The notes: generated by a model from the letters alone, not told the origin. Positions 18,414 through 26,958 are shown, counted from the stretch's first letter. The stretch is DNA of 54,348 nt from JBGPYB01 sp041493035 (GCA_041493035.1 JBGPYB010000010.1:1-54348); one strand, 5' to 3'. Numbers and translations: made by a program.

Positions 18414-19951
18414 TCCCACTCGATCGTGGAGGGGGGCTTGCTGCTCACGTCGTAGACCACGCGATTGACACCGCGAACCTCGTTGACGATGCGGCTCGAC
18501 ATCCTGGCCAGCAGCTCGTGGGGAAGCCGCGCCCAGTCGGCGGTCATGCCGTCGGCGGACTCCACTGCTCGAATGGCTATTGTGTACTGATAGGTCCGGT
18601 CGTCCCCCATGACGCCCACCGAGCGCACCGGTAGAAGCACCGCGAAGGCCTGCCAGACCGAGCGGTAGAGTCCCGCGTTCTTGATCTCCTGGACCACGAT
18701 GTCGTCGGCCTCGCGAAGAAGGTCGAGGCGCTCCTTCCTCACGGGGCCCAGGCAGCGGACGGCGAGGCCGGGGCCAGGAAACGGCTGGCGATGGACGAAC
18801 TCCTCGTCGAGGCCGATCTGGAGGCCGACGCGCCGCACTTCGTCCTTGAACAGCTCTCGCAGCGGTTCGACGAGCTTGAACCTCATCGACTTCGGGAGCC
18901 CGCCCACGTTGTGGTGGCTCTTGATGACGGCCGAGGGTCCCTTGACCGACGTGGACTCGATCACGTCGGGATAGAGCGTCCCTTGAGCGAGGAAGGCCGC
19001 CTTCCCCGCCTTCCGCGTGGCCCTCTTGAAGACCTCGATGAACTCTCGTCCGATGATCTTTCGCTTGCGCTCTGGATCGCTGACACTCTTCAGCTTTCCG
19101 AGAAACCGCTTGCCCGCGTCCACCGACACGACCTTCAGATGCAGCCGCTGCGCGAAGCGGCGACGGACCTGGGCACCCTCGTCCTTGCGCAGGAGGCCGT
19201 TGTCCACGAAGACACAGGTCAGGCGGTCTCCTATGGCGCGGTGAACCAGGAGGGCCGCCACCGCGGAGTCGACACCGCCGGAGAGGGCGCAGATCACTCG
19301 GCCCTTGTCTCCGACCTGGTCGCGGATCCGTTGCACCGCGCCGTCGACGAACGAGGCGGCGTTCCAATCCCGCCGGCATCCGCAGACGTCCAGAAAATGA
19401 GCGAGAACGCGCGTCCCCTCTTCGCTGTGGACCACCTCCGGATGGAAAAGCATCCCGAAGAGCCGGCGGCCTCGGTCCTCGATGGCGGCGATCGTGTTGG
19501 TCCCCGTCCGTCCGACCGTGGAGAAGCCCGGGGGTGCCTTCCGGATATCGTCCCCATGGCTCATCCAAACCCGTGTCTTCGGCGGAAGACCTTCGAAGAG
19601 GCGGCCGCCCTGTGGCTCGAACTCGGCCTGACCGTACTCCCGTTGTCCGGAACGCTTCACCTCGCCGCCCAGCAGATGGCTCATGAGCTGCATGCCATAA
19701 CAGATCCCAACGAGTGGAATGCCGAGCTCGAAGACTCCCGGATGGCAGCGTGGGGATGCCTTGTCGAAGACGCTGTCGGGTCCCCCTGACAGGACGATCC
19801 CCTTGAGGCCGCGCGCCTTGAGAGCTGCGGGCTTCGTGCCGGGCGGAAGAATTTCCGAATAGACCTGGAGTTCGCGGAGCCGCCGCGCGATGAGCTGCGT
19901 GTACTGCGAGCCGAAGTCGAGGATGGCGATCGCGTCTCGGTCCAAGGCCAA
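18410..19951 (-). CDS. guaA: GMP synthase (glutamine-hydrolysing)
   Basis: Converts XMP to GMP using ATP and glutamine. At 513 residues it has all three parts. The class I amidotransferase carries nucleophile Cys84 in GICYGMQLM and HPEVVHSEEG. The ATP pyrophosphatase P-loop is SGGVDSAVAAL. The C-terminal dimerisation domain ends with the conserved SKPPSTIEWE. The start is TTG at 19951 with GGAGGG six bases upstream. It is the first gene of a twelve-gene minus-strand run and has a clear TATAAT upstream, so its promoter may drive much of the run. Coupling of guaA to dnaE is less common than the other junctions here. Confidence 0.97.
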   Translation of the reverse strand: MALDRDAIAILDFGSQYTQLIARRLRELQVYSEILPPGTKPAALKARGLKGIVLSGGPDSVFDKASPRCHPGVFELGIPLVGICYGMQLMSHLLGGEVKRSGQREYGQAEFEPQGGRLFEGLPPKTRVWMSHGDDIRKAPPGFSTVGRTGTNTIAAIEDRGRRLFGMLFHPEVVHSEEGTRVLAHFLDVCGCRRDWNAASFVDGAVQRIRDQVGDKGRVICALSGGVDSAVAALLVHRAIGDRLTCVFVDNGLLRKDEGAQVRRRFAQRLHLKVVSVDAGKRFLGKLKSVSDPERKRKIIGREFIEVFKRATRKAGKAAFLAQGTLYPDVIESTSVKGPSAVIKSHHNVGGLPKSMRFKLVEPLRELFKDEVRRVGLQIGLDEEFVHRQPFPGPGLAVRCLGPVRKERLDLLREADDIVVQEIKNAGLYRSVWQAFAVLLPVRSVGVMGDDRTYQYTIAIRAVESADGMTADWARLPHELLARMSSRIVNEVRGVNRVVYDVSSKPPSTIEWE

Positions 19952-19974
19952 AGGGTTCCCTCCGAAGAGGGCGA

Positions 19975-19980
19975 ATTATA
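19975..19980 (-). promoter_or_regulatory. -10 box (TATAAT) of guaA and the long minus-strand operon
   Basis: A perfect TATAAT on the minus strand, 23 bases before the TTG start, predicts a leader of roughly 15 bases that includes the GGAGGG ribosome site. No TTGACA-like box sits at 16-18 bases. The divergent gene's own -10 lies beside it at 19998-20003. Confidence 0.55.
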
Positions 19981-19997
19981 CCGCTGCGGTGGGATGG

Positions 19998-20003
19998 TAT
20001 AGT
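19998..20003 (+). promoter_or_regulatory. Extended -10 box (TGG-TATAGT) of the beta-propeller gene
   Basis: TATAGT preceded by TGG ends nine bases before the TTG start at 20013. A transcript starting 6-7 bases after the box would have almost no leader, and no ribosome site is present. Confidence 0.45.
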
Positions 20004-20012
20004 TCCGCGCGG

Positions 20013-21122
20013 TTGAAGATCCGAGCGCTCCTCGCGTCCGTAGCCGCACTGAGCGCGGCTTCCTGCGCCCATCGACCCACGCCGCCTCCGGCTCTTTTCC
20101 CCACCCGCAGCCTCTGGACGGCCGCCGTCGAGGACGGTGCCGACCTGCCCCCCGCGACCGATGGAACGAGGCTCTTCGTGGCCACGCGCACGGGAGGCGT
20201 TCTGGCTTTCCGTCTCCTGGACGGCTCGCTGGCCTGGGGCTCGAACAGGGGGGCAAGGAGTATCGGCGCGGCTCCGAATCTCCTTGTCGCGACGACCGCG
20301 GACGGCACGGTGCTGGGGCTCGACCCGGAGAACGGCAACGTTCGCTGGAAGGTGACTGGCCCCGGCTCGCCGCAGCCGCCGGTGATCGATGGGAGCATGG
20401 TCGTGGTCGCGGGAGAGGGCCTCGTCGCGATCGACGCCACGACCGGACGCCGTCTCTGGGAAGCGGCCGAGCGGACCCAGGTAACCGTGCCTCCGACGCT
20501 CGGTGCCTCGGTGGTCCTGACCGCCGAAGCCGGCGGCGCGCTTCGGTGTCGCGACCGGGGGACGGGTCAATCGCGCTGGACATTCGCGTCAGGGGCGGAT
20601 CTCCTGGCCCCGCCGATCGTGGATTCCCATCCACGTGTTCTTGTCGGAACCGCGGCCCGCGCCTTCGTCGCTCTCGACCCGCGCGAGGGGAAGACGGCTT
20701 GGCGCTGGAGGTTGGGTGCCGACGTGCGGGAGCCCCCCGTCGTCTTTCAGGACAGCGTCCTCTTCGCCTCCCACGAAGCCGTTCTGTACGCTCTCAACCG
20801 CGCGAACGGCCATTTGAACTGGCGCGCCGCTCTGCCCGGGCGCCCTCTCTCAGGGCCTCTGGTCTACGGAACGGCCGTGCTCGTCACCTGCTTCGAGAAT
20901 CTGGTCGCGGGATTCGACGCCCGCAGCGGCCGGCCGCTCGGGGTACTGCGCACGAAAGCGGCCATCCGAACGGCCCCGATCCTCGTCGGAGACCAGCTTT
21001 TCATCGTCCAGCGCGACCGCTCCATCGCCGCTCACGCCTTGAATCTCACACCGGCGGCTCCCGCCCCGGTGGTGGAGAAAGCACCCAAGGGACGGCCCCC
21101 TCAGTCCGCTCCGCGACCTTGA
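20013..21122 (+). CDS. PQQ-like beta-propeller repeat lipoprotein
   Basis: A 369-residue envelope protein. A lipoprotein-type signal ends at AALSAASC, putting the lipidated cysteine near residue 17. The rest is a run of propeller blades of the PQQ/BamB kind, each with an AxDxxTGxxxW-like turn: LDPENGNVRW, IDATTGRRLW, RDRGTGQSRW, LDPREGKTAW, LNRANGHLNW. BamB has the same fold and helps outer-membrane protein assembly, but no BamA or PQQ dehydrogenase is nearby, so the role is open. The start is probably TTG at 20013; GTG at 19989 is in frame but would lie upstream of the -10 box. It precedes the cox operon but that operon has its own promoter. Confidence 0.8.
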   Translation: MKIRALLASVAALSAASCAHRPTPPPALFPTRSLWTAAVEDGADLPPATDGTRLFVATRTGGVLAFRLLDGSLAWGSNRGARSIGAAPNLLVATTADGTVLGLDPENGNVRWKVTGPGSPQPPVIDGSMVVVAGEGLVAIDATTGRRLWEAAERTQVTVPPTLGASVVLTAEAGGALRCRDRGTGQSRWTFASGADLLAPPIVDSHPRVLVGTAARAFVALDPREGKTAWRWRLGADVREPPVVFQDSVLFASHEAVLYALNRANGHLNWRAALPGRPLSGPLVYGTAVLVTCFENLVAGFDARSGRPLGVLRTKAAIRTAPILVGDQLFIVQRDRSIAAHALNLTPAAPAPVVEKAPKGRPPQSAPRP

Positions 21123-21146
21123 CAAGGAAGAGCCCCTCGATACACT
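21119..21146 (+). promoter_or_regulatory. Consensus sigma-70-type promoter of the cytochrome oxidase operon
   Basis: TTGACA (21119-21124), a 16-base spacer and TACACT (21141-21146). The -35 box overlaps the stop codon of the preceding gene. A start near 21153 gives a leader of about 50 bases before the ATG at 21204. It is the only perfect -35 hexamer I found in the window. Confidence 0.7.
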
Positions 21147-21203
21147 AGCGTTGTCCTGACGCAGCCGTCCTTCGACCAACCCCTAACGCGAGGAGTTCGC
21201 GAG

Positions 21204-21974
21204 ATGTCCATGAAGAGCCTTGCCGTCCTGAGCCTCGGCGTTCTCCCTTTCGTCGCGTGCGGCGGGGGTGAGGCCACCAAGACCGAAAGCGCCCCGGCAG
21301 CCGCGGCGCCCGCTGCGGCGCCTGCCGCCGCAACGAGCACTGGCAGCGCGTCGGTCTCGGGAAAGATCGCCTTCGAGGGGACGCCGGCGCCCGCGGAGAG
21401 GGTCAAGCTCACGGCCGACCCAAAGTGCGCCGAGATGCACAAGGACGGCCTCATGAGACAACAGATCAAGGTGAAGGATGGAGGACTCGCCGAGGTCCTC
21501 GTCTACGTGAAAAGTGGACTCTCCGGAACGTACCCCGCGCCAACCGAGCCGGTGCTCCTCGACCAGCATGGCTGCGACTATTCTCCCCACATGGTCGCGA
21601 TGGTCGCCGGGCAACAACTCAAGATTCGCAACAGCGACGAGACCCTCCACAACATCCACCCCCGTCCCCAGGCCAACACCGAGTTCAATGTCGGCCAGCC
21701 GCGCAAGGGGATGGAATCCCTCAAGACTTTCGACAAGCCGGAGATGCTCATCCCCGTTGGCTGCGACGTGCATCCGTGGATGCGCGCGTACATCTCAGTG
21801 CTCCTCAATCCGTTCTTCGCCGTCACTGGAGAGGACGGGTCTTTCGAGATCAAGGGGCTCCCGGCCGGCGAGTACGAGATCGAAGCCGCCCATGGGAAGC
21901 TCAAGACGGTGAGCTCCAAGGTCACAGTGAAAGACGGCGAAGCCGCGAAGTTGAACCTGACCTTCAAAGGCTGA
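21204..21974 (+). CDS. Cupredoxin-like lipoprotein with carboxypeptidase-regulatory-like end
   Basis: A 256-residue secreted protein. The signal peptide ends at the lipobox PFVAC (Cys19), followed by a Gly/Ala/Pro/Thr-rich linker. The middle has a possible copper site: His in LHNIHPRP and Cys, His and Met in GCDVHPWM, the H...C..H..M order of type 1 cupredoxins. The C-terminal region GSFEIKGLPAGEYEIEAAHG is a carboxypeptidase-regulatory-like fold. Related proteins are often found beside oxidase genes and annotated only by domain. It heads the cox operon behind a consensus promoter and has the ribosome site GAGGAG. It may carry electrons or copper to the oxidase; that is inference. Confidence 0.8.
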   Translation: MSMKSLAVLSLGVLPFVACGGGEATKTESAPAAAAPAAAPAAATSTGSASVSGKIAFEGTPAPAERVKLTADPKCAEMHKDGLMRQQIKVKDGGLAEVLVYVKSGLSGTYPAPTEPVLLDQHGCDYSPHMVAMVAGQQLKIRNSDETLHNIHPRPQANTEFNVGQPRKGMESLKTFDKPEMLIPVGCDVHPWMRAYISVLLNPFFAVTGEDGSFEIKGLPAGEYEIEAAHGKLKTVSSKVTVKDGEAAKLNLTFKG

Positions 21975-21982
21975 TCGTCCTC

Positions 21983-22014
21983 GGGCCGGCGCCCTCCTTC
22001 CCGGTGGCCGGCCC
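21983..22014 (+). other. GC-rich hairpin between the cupredoxin gene and ctaB
   Basis: GGGCCGGC (21983-21990) and GCCGGCCC (22007-22014) pair perfectly over eight bases around a 16-base loop. No U-run follows, so it is not a standard intrinsic terminator. It sits just before ctaB, which lacks a ribosome site, so it could terminate part of the transcript or stabilise the upstream message. Confidence 0.5.
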
Positions 22015-22026
22015 GGTTGCTTCTCC

Positions 22027-22908
22027 ATGAGCACACACGCCCTCGCTGCCAGTCGGTCCGCCGCCGCGGACTACCTGGAATTGACCAAACCGCGCATCAC
22101 GTTCCTGGTGATGCTGACCGCTCTCGTGGGCTTCGTCATGGCATCGCAAGGACACGTCTCGCCGGCGCCTCTGGCGGCGGCTCTGCTCGGGACGGGTTTG
22201 GTGGCGGCCGGCGCGAGCGTCCTCAACATGGTGCTCGAGCGTCATACGGATTCCCTGATGTGGCGGACCCGAAATCGCCCTCTTCCGGGGGGCCGGTTGC
22301 GGCCCACGGAAGCCGCCATCTTCGGCTCGCTTCTGACTCTCACCGGCCTGCTCGAGCTGGGCTGGCTCTCGGGTCCGCTGGCCGCTTCGCTGGCCGCCCT
22401 GACGTGGGTGACGTACCTCTTCGCCTACACGCCTCTCAAGACGCGCACGTCGCTCTCGACCATCGTGGGGGCGTTTCCGGGGGCGCTGCCTCCCGTGATC
22501 GGCTGGGCCGCCGCTCGTGGCTCCGTGGGTCACGGCGCGTTTGTCCTCTTTGCGATTCTCTTTCTCTGGCAGATTCCTCACTTTCTCGCGATCGCGTGGA
22601 TCTACCGCGAGGACTACGCTCGCGGTGGCCTGCCCATGCTTCCGGTTCTCGACACCGAGGGGCGGATGACCGGCCGTCAAGCGGTGGCCAACAGTCTGGC
22701 TCTCCTCCTCGTGAGCCTCACACCGACGGCTGCCGGCATGGCCGGGGGTGTCTACTTTGCCGGCGCGCTGGTCCTCGGCATCGCTTTCGTCGGCATGGCG
22801 CTCCGCGCGGCCGTGCTGCGATCGCTCCCAGCGGCCCGCGCTCTGTTCCTGACGTCCCTCGTCTACCTGACCGGTGTCTGCGTTCTTCTGGTCGTCGACA
22901 AGGTCTGA
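22027..22908 (+). CDS. ctaB: Protohaem IX farnesyltransferase (haem O synthase)
   Basis: A membrane prenyltransferase that adds farnesyl to haem B to give haem O, the precursor of the haem A used by this oxidase type. It is 293 residues with about nine hydrophobic segments. ELTKPRITFLVMLTALVGF opens the family pattern. The polyprenyl-diphosphate site appears as NMVLERHTDSLMWRTRNRP, with glutamate where many members have aspartate. VTYLFAYTPLKTRT and FLWQIPHFLAIAW are also typical. No Shine-Dalgarno is visible before the ATG. ctaA is not seen. Its place ahead of coxB fits an oxidase assembly role. Confidence 0.95.
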   Translation: MSTHALAASRSAAADYLELTKPRITFLVMLTALVGFVMASQGHVSPAPLAAALLGTGLVAAGASVLNMVLERHTDSLMWRTRNRPLPGGRLRPTEAAIFGSLLTLTGLLELGWLSGPLAASLAALTWVTYLFAYTPLKTRTSLSTIVGAFPGALPPVIGWAAARGSVGHGAFVLFAILFLWQIPHFLAIAWIYREDYARGGLPMLPVLDTEGRMTGRQAVANSLALLLVSLTPTAAGMAGGVYFAGALVLGIAFVGMALRAAVLRSLPAARALFLTSLVYLTGVCVLLVVDKV

Positions 22909-22925
22909 CCGAACGGCGTCGCTTC

Positions 22926-22955
22926 TTGACGCCACCCGCTTTCCTGCGGTAGTGT
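22926..22955 (+). promoter_or_regulatory. Possible internal promoter before coxB
   Basis: TTGACG, an 18-base spacer and TAGTGT lie in the 107-base gap between ctaB and coxB. The -10 is weak (three of six), so this is tentative. Confidence 0.3.
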
Positions 22956-23015
22956 CCCGCGCAAACATCGAGACGCTCGAGCCAGCTTTCTCCGAGTTTC
23001 TTCAGGAGGGCGTGG

Positions 23016-23810
23016 ATGGCCAAGTTCCAGGGGTTGCTGTTCGGTCTGGCGACGCTTCTGCTGGTCGGTCTGGCGACGTTCTTCTTCACGAAGGACTGGC
23101 TCCCGCCCCTCAAGTCCGATCGGGGAGCTATCGATCACTCCATGTGGGTCACTCTCGCGGTGACCGGAGCGGTCTTCATCGTCACCAATCTTCTGCTGGC
23201 CTGGTTTGGCTGGCGCTACACGGATCGCCCGGGCGCCCAGGCGGCCTACTGGCACGACGACCCGCGTCTTGAGTGGACCTGGACCCTCGCGACCGCCGGG
23301 ATCATGTTCGTCTTCCTCTTCAACGCCCTGGGCCTTTGGGCGCAGATCACCAAGGCACCCCCGCCCAACGCCCTGGTGGTGGAGGTGACCGGGCAGCAGT
23401 TCGCGTGGAACGCGCGCTATCCCGGCAAGGACGGCGTCTTCGGACGAACGGATCCCAAACTCGTGGACCCCGGAGCCTTGAACTTCATCGGCATCGACAA
23501 GAGCGACCCGAGCGCGACCGACGACATCGTTCTTCCTCAAAACCAGCTCTACCTTCCCAAGGGCCGGGCCGTCCTCGTGCATGTGCGCTCGCTGGACGTG
23601 GTCCACAGCTTCTTCCTTCCCAACTTCCGGGTGAAGCAGGACGCGATGCCCGGTATGACCGTCGAAACGTGGTTCACCCCCACCGAGACGGGGGATTTCG
23701 AGATCGCGTGCGCCCAGCACTGCGGCCTTGGACATTACAGGATGCGAGGCCAGGTCCACGTCGTGGCCGCCGCCGACTTCGACAAGACCGTCGCCGCCGC
23801 AATGGAGTAG
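23016..23810 (+). CDS. coxB: Cytochrome c oxidase subunit II
   Basis: Carries the CuA centre that receives electrons from cytochrome c. It has 264 residues and two or three hydrophobic segments at the N-terminus (about 5-25, 45-62, 90-108). The soluble cupredoxin domain has GQQFAWNARYPG and the CuA ligands: His in VVHSFFLP, and Cys, Cys, His and Met in CAQHCGLGHYRM. The usual glutamate between the cysteines is Gln here (CAQHC), also seen in other oxidases, since that position bonds through its backbone. No fused cytochrome c domain is present, so an outside donor is needed. Ribosome site GGAGGG precedes the ATG. Confidence 0.95.
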   Translation: MAKFQGLLFGLATLLLVGLATFFFTKDWLPPLKSDRGAIDHSMWVTLAVTGAVFIVTNLLLAWFGWRYTDRPGAQAAYWHDDPRLEWTWTLATAGIMFVFLFNALGLWAQITKAPPPNALVVEVTGQQFAWNARYPGKDGVFGRTDPKLVDPGALNFIGIDKSDPSATDDIVLPQNQLYLPKGRAVLVHVRSLDVVHSFFLPNFRVKQDAMPGMTVETWFTPTETGDFEIACAQHCGLGHYRMRGQVHVVAAADFDKTVAAAME

Positions 23811-23851
23811 GCGCCGGAACCCTAGAGAGATTCGAGGAGGCCCGAGAGAGC

Positions 23852-25648
23852 ATGGCTCACGAAGCCCACGCCGAGACAGGTCACGCGGAAGCCCACGCCC
23901 ACGCGGCGCCGCAAGCCTTCATCTGGCGGTACATCTTCAGCAAGGACCACAAGGTCATCGCGGTCCAGTACTACCTGACGGCGATGTTCATGGCCGTGAT
24001 TGCAGGTCTGCTGGCCATGACCATCCGCTTGCAGCTCGCCTGGCCCGAGAAGACCTGGCCGCAGCTCGGCAAGGTCCTCAGCAGTGGGTTCAGCGACGGC
24101 GTGATGAACCCCGAGTTCTACGCCATGCTGTTCACCATGCACGGCACGATCATGGTCTTCTTCGTGCTGTCGACGGCGCCGGTGAGCGGCTTCGGCAATC
24201 TCCTGATCCCCCTCCAGGCCGGTGCTCGCGACATGGCCTTCCCGTTCCTGAACGGCCTCTCGTTCTGGACGTTCCTGCCGGGCTGCGTCGTGATTCTGGC
24301 CTCGTTCTTCGTGGGCTCAGGAGCCGCGGCGGCCGGGTGGACGTCGTACCCGCCCCTTTCGGCGCTCCAGAGCGCCATCCCGGGCTCGCAGATGGGACAG
24401 ACCCTCTGGATCATCGGAATGGTCTTCTTCATCGCCTCGTTCACGATGGGCGGGCTGAACTTCCTCACGACGATCCTGAACCTGCGAACGAAGGGGCTGT
24501 CGCTCATGCGGATGCCCCTCACACTCTGGTCCATGTTCCTCGTGGCGATCCTCGGGCTCCTGGCCTTCCCTGCCCTCACGGCGGCGTCTCTGATGCTGCT
24601 CTTCGATCGCCACTTCGGCACGAGCTTCTTCGTGCCGGCAGGCGTCGTCCTTTCCGGCGCTCCCCAAGCTCACGCGGGGGGCTCGCCGCTGCTGTGGCAG
24701 CATCTCTTCTGGTTCCTCGGGCACCCCGAGGTGTACATCCTGATGCTGCCGGCCCTCGGCTTCACCTCCGACATAATCGCGGCCTTCTGCCGGAAGCCGA
24801 TCTTCGGCTACAAGGCGATGGCGGGCGCCATGTGCGCCATTGCGTTCCTGAGCTTCGTCGTCTGGGGCCACCACATGTTCGTCAGCGGCATGAGCCCCTA
24901 CCTGGGCATGGCGTTCGCCGTGGGCACCATCCTGATCGCGGTTCCTTCGGCCGTGAAGGTCTTCAACTGGCTCGCGACTCTCTGGCGGTCGCGGATCATC
25001 TACAAGACGCCGATGCTCTGGGCGATGGGTGTGGTGTCGCTCTTCATCAGCGGCGGCCTTTCCGGGGTCTTCCTGGGACAGGGGGCGCTGGACATCCACC
25101 TCCACGACACCTATTTCGTCGTCGCCCACTTCCACCTCATCATGGCGGGCGCCGCGCTCTTCGGTGTCTTCGGAGCCACGACTTTCTGGTTCCCGAAGAT
25201 GTTCGGCAGGCTGATGAACGACAGCCTCGGAAAGATCCACTTCTGGTTCACCTTCCTGGCCTACTACTCGACCTTCTTTCCGATGCACTACATCGGGTTC
25301 GCGGGGCACAGCCGCCGGCTCTACGATCCCTACCAGTACGCGTTCTTGAAGGACCTGCAGCCGATCAACCAGCTCATCACGATCAGCGCCTTCGTCCTGG
25401 GGGCATCGCAGATTCTCTTCTTCATCAACTTCTTCTGGAGCGCCTTCAAGGGACCGAAGGCCAGCGACAATCCGTGGGACGCCAACGGCCTCGAATGGTC
25501 GACTCCCTCGCCGCCGCCCCACGGCAACTGGCCTGGTGACATCCCCGCCGTGTACCGCTGGCCGTACGACTACAGCGTGCCGGGCGCACCCAAGGACCAC
25601 GTGATGCAGCACGACCCATCGCCCATCGGCGACGCCGCCGGGCACTGA
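23852..25648 (+). CDS. coxA: Cytochrome c oxidase subunit I
   Basis: The catalytic haem-copper subunit, 598 residues with about twelve membrane helices and a His-rich N-terminus. Metal ligands are visible: haem a His in TMHGTIMVFF, CuB His in GHPEVYILMLP, the CuB pair in WGHHMFVSGM, and the two haem ligands in VVAHFHLIM. Proton-path residues of the A1 type are kept: Glu in GHPEV, Asp in RDMAFPFLN and Lys in AVKVFNWLAT. HDTYFVVAHFH is a hallmark. The ATG at 23852 follows GAGGAGG; the longer open frame upstream overlaps coxB and is rejected. The C-terminal tail is Pro-rich. Confidence 0.97.
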   Translation: MAHEAHAETGHAEAHAHAAPQAFIWRYIFSKDHKVIAVQYYLTAMFMAVIAGLLAMTIRLQLAWPEKTWPQLGKVLSSGFSDGVMNPEFYAMLFTMHGTIMVFFVLSTAPVSGFGNLLIPLQAGARDMAFPFLNGLSFWTFLPGCVVILASFFVGSGAAAAGWTSYPPLSALQSAIPGSQMGQTLWIIGMVFFIASFTMGGLNFLTTILNLRTKGLSLMRMPLTLWSMFLVAILGLLAFPALTAASLMLLFDRHFGTSFFVPAGVVLSGAPQAHAGGSPLLWQHLFWFLGHPEVYILMLPALGFTSDIIAAFCRKPIFGYKAMAGAMCAIAFLSFVVWGHHMFVSGMSPYLGMAFAVGTILIAVPSAVKVFNWLATLWRSRIIYKTPMLWAMGVVSLFISGGLSGVFLGQGALDIHLHDTYFVVAHFHLIMAGAALFGVFGATTFWFPKMFGRLMNDSLGKIHFWFTFLAYYSTFFPMHYIGFAGHSRRLYDPYQYAFLKDLQPINQLITISAFVLGASQILFFINFFWSAFKGPKASDNPWDANGLEWSTPSPPPHGNWPGDIPAVYRWPYDYSVPGAPKDHVMQHDPSPIGDAAGH

Positions 25649-25663
25649 TCGAGGTTTGCGGGG

Positions 25664-26305
25664 ATGACCGCCGGAGTGCTCGAAAGGCCCACGCTGCCAA
25701 AGGTGCTGGGAGATGGTCCGCCGCCCGGGCTCCCTCCCTCCTTCTCCGACGACGGAGACGGTTCCCATGGTCTCTTTGGCGATACGGCCCGCCTCGGGCT
25801 CCTGGCCTTCATGGGCACTGTCTCGATGCTGTTCATCGGCTTCACCAGCGCCTACATCGTGAGGCGCGCGTCGGCCGACTGGAGGCCGCTCAGGGCACCC
25901 GGCCTTCTCTGGGCGAACACGGCGCTCTTGCTGGCGAGCAGCGCGACCCTCGAGACGGCCCGGCGGCGGCTACGGAGCTCAGACCTTCGCGGAGCGCAAG
26001 TCTTCGTGGCGGCGACCGGCCTGCTCGGCCTCCTCTTCGTCGCGGGGCAAGTGGGGGCTTGGCGCATTCTGGGGAGTCAGGGGGTCTTCCTCGCCTCGAA
26101 CCCTCATAGCTCGTTCTTCTACATGCTGACAGGGATCCACGCGATCCACCTGCTCGGCGGGCTGATCTGGTTCACCGCCGTGGCCGTGCGCATGAGGCAG
26201 ATGGCCTACGCGCCCGGCACCGACGCCCTCGGCCTCGTAGCACTCTTCTGGCATTTCCTAAGCGCTCTCTGGGTCTATCTGCTCTATCTCCTTTTCGTGA
26301 TGTGA
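25664..26305 (+). CDS. Cytochrome c oxidase subunit III-like protein (first copy)
   Basis: A 213-residue membrane protein with about five helices, the short COX3 form that lacks the first two helices. FGDTARLGLLAFMGTVSMLFIGFTSAY is split by no charged residues, and SSFFYMLTGIHAIHLLGGL and ALFWHFLSALWVYLLYLL are the family end patterns. It has a Pro/Asp-rich N-terminal tail. It follows coxA by 15 bases and precedes a second COX3 protein by 11 bases. Two unlike COX3 proteins side by side are known in some oxidase operons; whether both join one complex is unknown. Confidence 0.88.
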   Translation: MTAGVLERPTLPKVLGDGPPPGLPPSFSDDGDGSHGLFGDTARLGLLAFMGTVSMLFIGFTSAYIVRRASADWRPLRAPGLLWANTALLLASSATLETARRRLRSSDLRGAQVFVAATGLLGLLFVAGQVGAWRILGSQGVFLASNPHSSFFYMLTGIHAIHLLGGLIWFTAVAVRMRQMAYAPGTDALGLVALFWHFLSALWVYLLYLLFVM

Positions 26306-26316
26306 GGGAGGAATCG

Positions 26317-26940
26317 ATGAACGACGCGGCTCACGCCGTCGACATGGCCGCCGATTGGGGGGGCGGGGTTTCGCCCTTCGGCGCCACGTGGCAGAAGACG
26401 ATGATGTGGATCTTCATCATCACCGATGCCCTTCTGTTCTCGGGCCTGCTCTCGGGTTACGCCTATCTTCGGATGGCGGGCCAGTCGACGTGGCCGGCGA
26501 CCCGCGACGTGTTCAGCCTCCCCTTCATCGCCCTCATGACCTTCATCCTCATCACATCGAGTATGTGGATGGGGACCGCGGTCACCGCGTCGCGGCTCGG
26601 CGACCGCAAGAAGGCCCTGAACAACCTCATCCTGACCATCTGCGGTGGCGCCGCCTTTCTCGGCTGTCAGGCCTACGAGTGGAGCCACCTCATCCACGAA
26701 GGCGCCCGACTCACGAGCAACCCCTGGGGAGCGCCGCAATTCGGGGCGACCTTCTTCCTGCTCACCGGCTTCCACGGCTCTCACGTCTTCTCCGGCCTGG
26801 TGATCCTGATCATCACAGCGATCCGCACGGGCCTTGGGAAGACGCCAGCGCAGGGCGTCGAGGTCGCGGGACTCTACTGGCATTTCGTCGACCTCGTCTG
26901 GGTCTTCATCTTCACTCTCTTCTACCTGCTGCCCAACTAG
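26317..26940 (+). CDS. coxC: Cytochrome c oxidase subunit III (second copy)
   Basis: A 207-residue COX3 protein with about five helices. TWQKTMMWIFIITDALLFSG, FGATFFLLTGFHGSHVFSG and GLYWHFVDLVWVFIFTLFY are the conserved COX3 patterns, with the His, Val and Asp in WHFVDLVW intact. It keeps these better than the first copy, so it is probably the canonical subunit. The ATG at 26317 has GGGAGG five bases upstream. Confidence 0.92.
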   Translation: MNDAAHAVDMAADWGGGVSPFGATWQKTMMWIFIITDALLFSGLLSGYAYLRMAGQSTWPATRDVFSLPFIALMTFILITSSMWMGTAVTASRLGDRKKALNNLILTICGGAAFLGCQAYEWSHLIHEGARLTSNPWGAPQFGATFFLLTGFHGSHVFSGLVILIITAIRTGLGKTPAQGVEVAGLYWHFVDLVWVFIFTLFYLLPN

Positions 26941-26958
26941 AATCGGAGGAACCACGCG

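Noticed and set aside
18414..20570. N-terminal extension of dnaE to an 1883-residue product
   Set aside because: The extra frame is an out-of-frame reading of guaA; the PHP domain begins at the ATG at 18413, where ATGA overlaps the guaA stop.
21964..22968. A 334-codon minus-strand frame over ctaB
   Set aside because: Antisense to a clear haem O synthase, with a low-complexity charged product.
23710..23740. Loss of a CuA ligand in coxB, since CAQHC lacks the usual Glu
   Set aside because: That position coordinates copper through its backbone carbonyl, so Gln can substitute; the Cys, His and Met ligands are present.
25664..26940. The two COX3 genes as one broken gene
   Set aside because: Each has its own start, stop and full set of helices, and their sequences differ throughout, so this is two genes and not a frameshift.
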